A model generated the notes under the pieces. It saw only the letters and a program-made list of their open reading frames with translations, was not told the DNA's origin and did not search any database. From NCBI RefSeq assembly GCF_014192015.1, contig NZ_JACHXJ010000003.1:919200-983199 (forward strand): a stretch of DNA of 64,000 nucleotides, written 5' to 3'. Origin of the DNA: Paenibacillus rhizosphaerae. Lineage in GTDB: Bacteria > Bacillota > Bacilli > Paenibacillales > Paenibacillaceae. The position numbers and the translations under genes are program-made. Below, in pieces: positions 61,789 through 64,000 of this stretch (positions are counted from its first letter, which is position 1; each line of letters starts with the position of its first letter).

Positions 61789-62835
61789 TCAAGCGCGGAC
61801 GGACCATTCCTCCAGCGAAAATTGCGGCATCGCCCGCAGATCCAAACCGGCGAACTGCTGCTCCTTCCATTTCAAATAAGCGGCAGCTCCGATCATGGCC
61901 GCATTATCCGTGCAGTATTTGAACGGCGGGATAACCAGCTCGATCCCCTCCTGCTCGCACTGGCGGGACAGCTCCGCCCGCAGGCCCTTGTTCGCCGCCA
62001 CGCCCCCGCACAGCAGCAGCTGCTTCGCATGGTAAGATTTCACCGCGCGTATCGACTTGGTAACGAGCACTTCCACGACGGATTCCTGGAAGCCGCGGGC
62101 AATCGCGCCCTCCGCGGCCGGCTCTCCGCGCATTTTGCGCTGGTTCACCACGTTCAGCACCGCCGACTTCAAGCCGCTGAAGCTGAAATCGTAGCTGTCC
62201 GGCTCAAGCCAGACCCGCGGAAGCGGAATGGCCTCTTCCGATTCCAGCGCTAGACGGTCCACATGCGGGCCGCCCGGATACGGAAAGCCGAGCGCCCGCG
62301 CCACTTTGTCGTACGCCTCGCCGACCGCGTCATCCCTCGTGCGCCCGATGACTTCGAAGTGGCCCTCTTTTTCCAGGTAGACCAGCTCCGTATGCCCGCC
62401 GGAAGTCACCAGCGCCATACATGGGTACTTCAGGTCGGCCACCAGGTTGTTGGCGTAAATATGGCCGGCAATATGATGCGTGCCGATGAGCGGCTTCGAG
62501 AGCGCAAACGCCAGACTGGTCGCTGCGACGACGCCTACAAGCAGAGCTCCGACGAGACCGGGGCCTTGGGTGACGGCAATCGCCGACAAGTCCTGCAGGG
62601 TGATGCCCGCGGCCTGCACCGCCTCCTGAAGCATCAGCGTAATATTTTCAACATGCTTGCGGGAAGCGACCTCCGGCACGACACCGCCGAACGCCTTGTG
62701 GGTTTCGATCTGGCTGGCGATCAGGTTGCTGAGCACCTCTTTGCCGTCTTTGACCACCGCGGCGGACGTTTCGTCACAGCTCGTTTCCACCGCCAGAATA
62801 TAGCATGGTTGTGATTGTATGTTGGCTTGATTCAT
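61789..62835 (-). CDS. tsaD: tRNA threonylcarbamoyladenosine transferase TsaD
   Basis: 348 residues, ASKHA fold. LAVETSCDETSAAVV, the metal site THHIAGHI and VTSGGHTELVY are the family motifs. It adds threonylcarbamoyl to A37 of ANN-decoding tRNAs with TsaB and TsaE. It is the last of a tsaB-rimI-tsaD operon. Confidence 0.97.
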   Translation of the reverse strand: MNQANIQSQPCYILAVETSCDETSAAVVKDGKEVLSNLIASQIETHKAFGGVVPEVASRKHVENITLMLQEAVQAAGITLQDLSAIAVTQGPGLVGALLVGVVAATSLAFALSKPLIGTHHIAGHIYANNLVADLKYPCMALVTSGGHTELVYLEKEGHFEVIGRTRDDAVGEAYDKVARALGFPYPGGPHVDRLALESEEAIPLPRVWLEPDSYDFSFSGLKSAVLNVVNQRKMRGEPAAEGAIARGFQESVVEVLVTKSIRAVKSYHAKQLLLCGGVAANKGLRAELSRQCEQEGIELVIPPFKYCTDNAAMIGAAAYLKWKEQQFAGLDLRAMPQFSLEEWSVRA

Positions 62836-62851
62836 TTGTGTACTTTCCTTC

Positions 62852-63352
62852 CTAGCCGCGGGCGTTCTGACTGCGGTCCGGAAACAGCTCGGCCCACATG
62901 ATCATCGCGTCCTCCTGGTTGTCCGAATAATACCCTTTTCGGAGCCCGGCCGGCTCGAATCCCATTTTCATATATAAGTTTTGCGCCACCCGGTTGGAGA
63001 CCCGGACTTCGAGCGTCATCCGTTTCATCCCAAGCTGCGAAGCCGTCTTCATCAGTTCAAGCAGCAGGCGCTCTCCCCATTTGCGGCCGCGGTACGGGGA
63101 CAAAACGGCAATATTCGTCACGTGCGCTTCGTCAATGACCGTCCACATCCCCGCATATCCGACAGGTTCCCCGTTCCATTCCATCATCATATAACGTGCA
63201 AAATGATTATGCGTCAGCTCGTTCCGGAACGCCTCCTCCGTCCAGGGCAGAGTGAATGCGTCATGCTCGATCACCATCACGGCGGGTATATCCTCTAATG
63301 TCATCGGACGGAAAGTTAATCCTTCCGCTTCCTGTTTGATCTCCTGCTCCAT
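62852..63352 (-). CDS. rimI: Ribosomal protein S18-alanine N-acetyltransferase RimI
   Basis: 166 residues, GNAT fold. IAVLSPYRGRKWGERLL is the acetyl-CoA loop and LEVRVSNRVAQNLYMKMGF the C-terminal part. ATG 63352 is 13 bases from GGGAG; TTG 63361 is only 4 away, so the start is uncertain. The start overlaps or follows the tsaB end closely. Confidence 0.92.
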   Translation of the reverse strand: MEQEIKQEAEGLTFRPMTLEDIPAVMVIEHDAFTLPWTEEAFRNELTHNHFARYMMMEWNGEPVGYAGMWTVIDEAHVTNIAVLSPYRGRKWGERLLLELMKTASQLGMKRMTLEVRVSNRVAQNLYMKMGFEPAGLRKGYYSDNQEDAMIMWAELFPDRSQNARG

Positions 63353-63371
63353 GATTGTCAAAAGACTCCCT

Positions 63372-64000
63372 TCACGGCTTGCGCAGGAGCTTTTCAGCTT
63401 CGGCAAGCTGCGTATAGTTTGGCACCAGGGCGTGCAGCTCATCCCGCTCTCCCCGGAGGAGGCGGTCCGCACCAAGCTTTCCTACCGGCTCCCCTTTCAT
63501 ATCGCAGGAAGTCAGATGAAGCCGGTCTCCCAGTATGGGACGCAGCCGCTGCGCCGATTCTTGATGATTGCCGATCTCGCCGACAAAATGGACGGCATCC
63601 GGCCATTCTTCCTCCGGTATGGACAAGAGGAGCTGCTCCAGCTCCTCCACCCACGGCTGCATCAGGCGGATGGCATCGTCCTTCTTCCGCTGCGGGATGA
63701 CCGCCTGCCCGGCCGCAAACAAGGCCGTATACGCCTGGCCCCTTCTGGCGTCCACGAGCGGAATGACCCAGCTCTTCCCGCCTGGAGCCCGTGAATCCGG
63801 GCCGGCTATCAGTCCGCTCCAGGCCAGCGCATGCAGGCTGGAAATGCCGGCAACCGGCACGTTCCAGGCCCAGGCCAGCGTCTTGGCGGCCGTGACGGCA
63901 ATCCGGGTCCCGGTATAAGAACCCGGGCCAACGCCGACGGCAACGCCATCGACTTGGGATGCTTCCACGCCGGCTTCCCGGAGGCCTTTCTGGATCAAAG
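63372..64000 (-). CDS. tsaB: tRNA threonylcarbamoyladenosine protein TsaB (5' end cut by window)
   Basis: About 208 visible residues; roughly 30-45 at the N-terminus lie beyond base 64000. VAVGVGPGSYTGTRIAVTAAKTLAWA is the TsaB signature. It binds TsaD as a non-catalytic partner. The 3' end leads into rimI and tsaD. Confidence 0.93.
   Translation of the reverse strand, partial: LIQKGLREAGVEASQVDGVAVGVGPGSYTGTRIAVTAAKTLAWAWNVPVAGISSLHALAWSGLIAGPDSRAPGGKSWVIPLVDARRGQAYTALFAAGQAVIPQRKKDDAIRLMQPWVEELEQLLLSIPEEEWPDAVHFVGEIGNHQESAQRLRPILGDRLHLTSCDMKGEPVGKLGADRLLRGERDELHALVPNYTQLAEAEKLLRKP

Overview
The window (about 64 kb, GC in the mid-50s) reads as chromosome of a spore-forming Firmicute, most likely Paenibacillus or a close relative. 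Spore genes (tlp, cmpA, alr-ydcC, collagen-like/DUF4183 surface proteins, a YheC/D-type ATP-grasp protein), strong AGGAGG ribosome sites with many TTG/GTG starts, c-di-AMP and T-box RNAs, a CIRCE site and Bacillus-like gene order support this. No prophage, insertion sequence or CRISPR array was seen.

Layout. 1-3.04 kb: a minus-strand potassium operon (unknown Rossmann-like ORF, 35-aa membrane ORF, kdpF, kdpA running off the left edge) behind two tandem c-di-AMP riboswitches, each with its own terminator. 3.2-9.2 kb: glutathione peroxidase, tRNA-Leu, an orphan ureF under GlnR/TnrA-type sites, an XRE regulator divergent from a PAS protein, a marR-MFS pair with a palindromic operator, and an AraC regulator. 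9.4-13.7 kb: secreted SLH-amidase, and a ThuA/SDR/SDR operon with a perfect cre match. 13.7-14.8 kb: five tRNAs. 14.8-20 kb: SprT, CmpA, DinB, a CGNR regulator and Tex. 20-29 kb: GH36 alpha-galactosidase, the ydcC-alr-ndoAI-ndoA block, a YkoP-like protein and an aminotransferase. Three copies of an unrecognised ~111-bp structured repeat lie here (one before tex, two in tandem before the aminotransferase).

29-33 kb: gbsR-type regulator divergent from an opuA-like glycine-betaine ABC operon. 33-41 kb: metabolic singletons, including an ATP-grasp + NlpC/P60 fusion, a UbiA prenyltransferase, an esterase, a glutaminase-like protein and DUF3231. 41-46.9 kb: tyrS with a tyrosine T-box, a CstR-like repressor beside a broken tauE and an SDR remnant, small membrane proteins, YedK, and two frameshifted DUF4183/collagen-like genes. 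47-53.5 kb: ppx-ppk, and an ABC exporter divergent from a MarR regulator across a perfect 16-bp inverted repeat. 53.6-64 kb: groESL (CIRCE), tatAC, mogA, moaC, 5-formyl-THF cyclo-ligase, an ABC-F protein, a DnaA-box cluster, then tsaD, rimI and tsaB (cut by the right edge). This block resembles the B. subtilis groE-tat-moa-ydiF-gcp-ydiD-ydiC neighbourhood.

Common themes are osmotic and potassium balance (kdp, opuA, c-di-AMP), nitrogen and carbon control sites at single genes, and a sporulation gene set. Most remarkable are the tandem c-di-AMP switches, the structured repeat family, the DnaA-box cluster and the ligase-hydrolase fusion.
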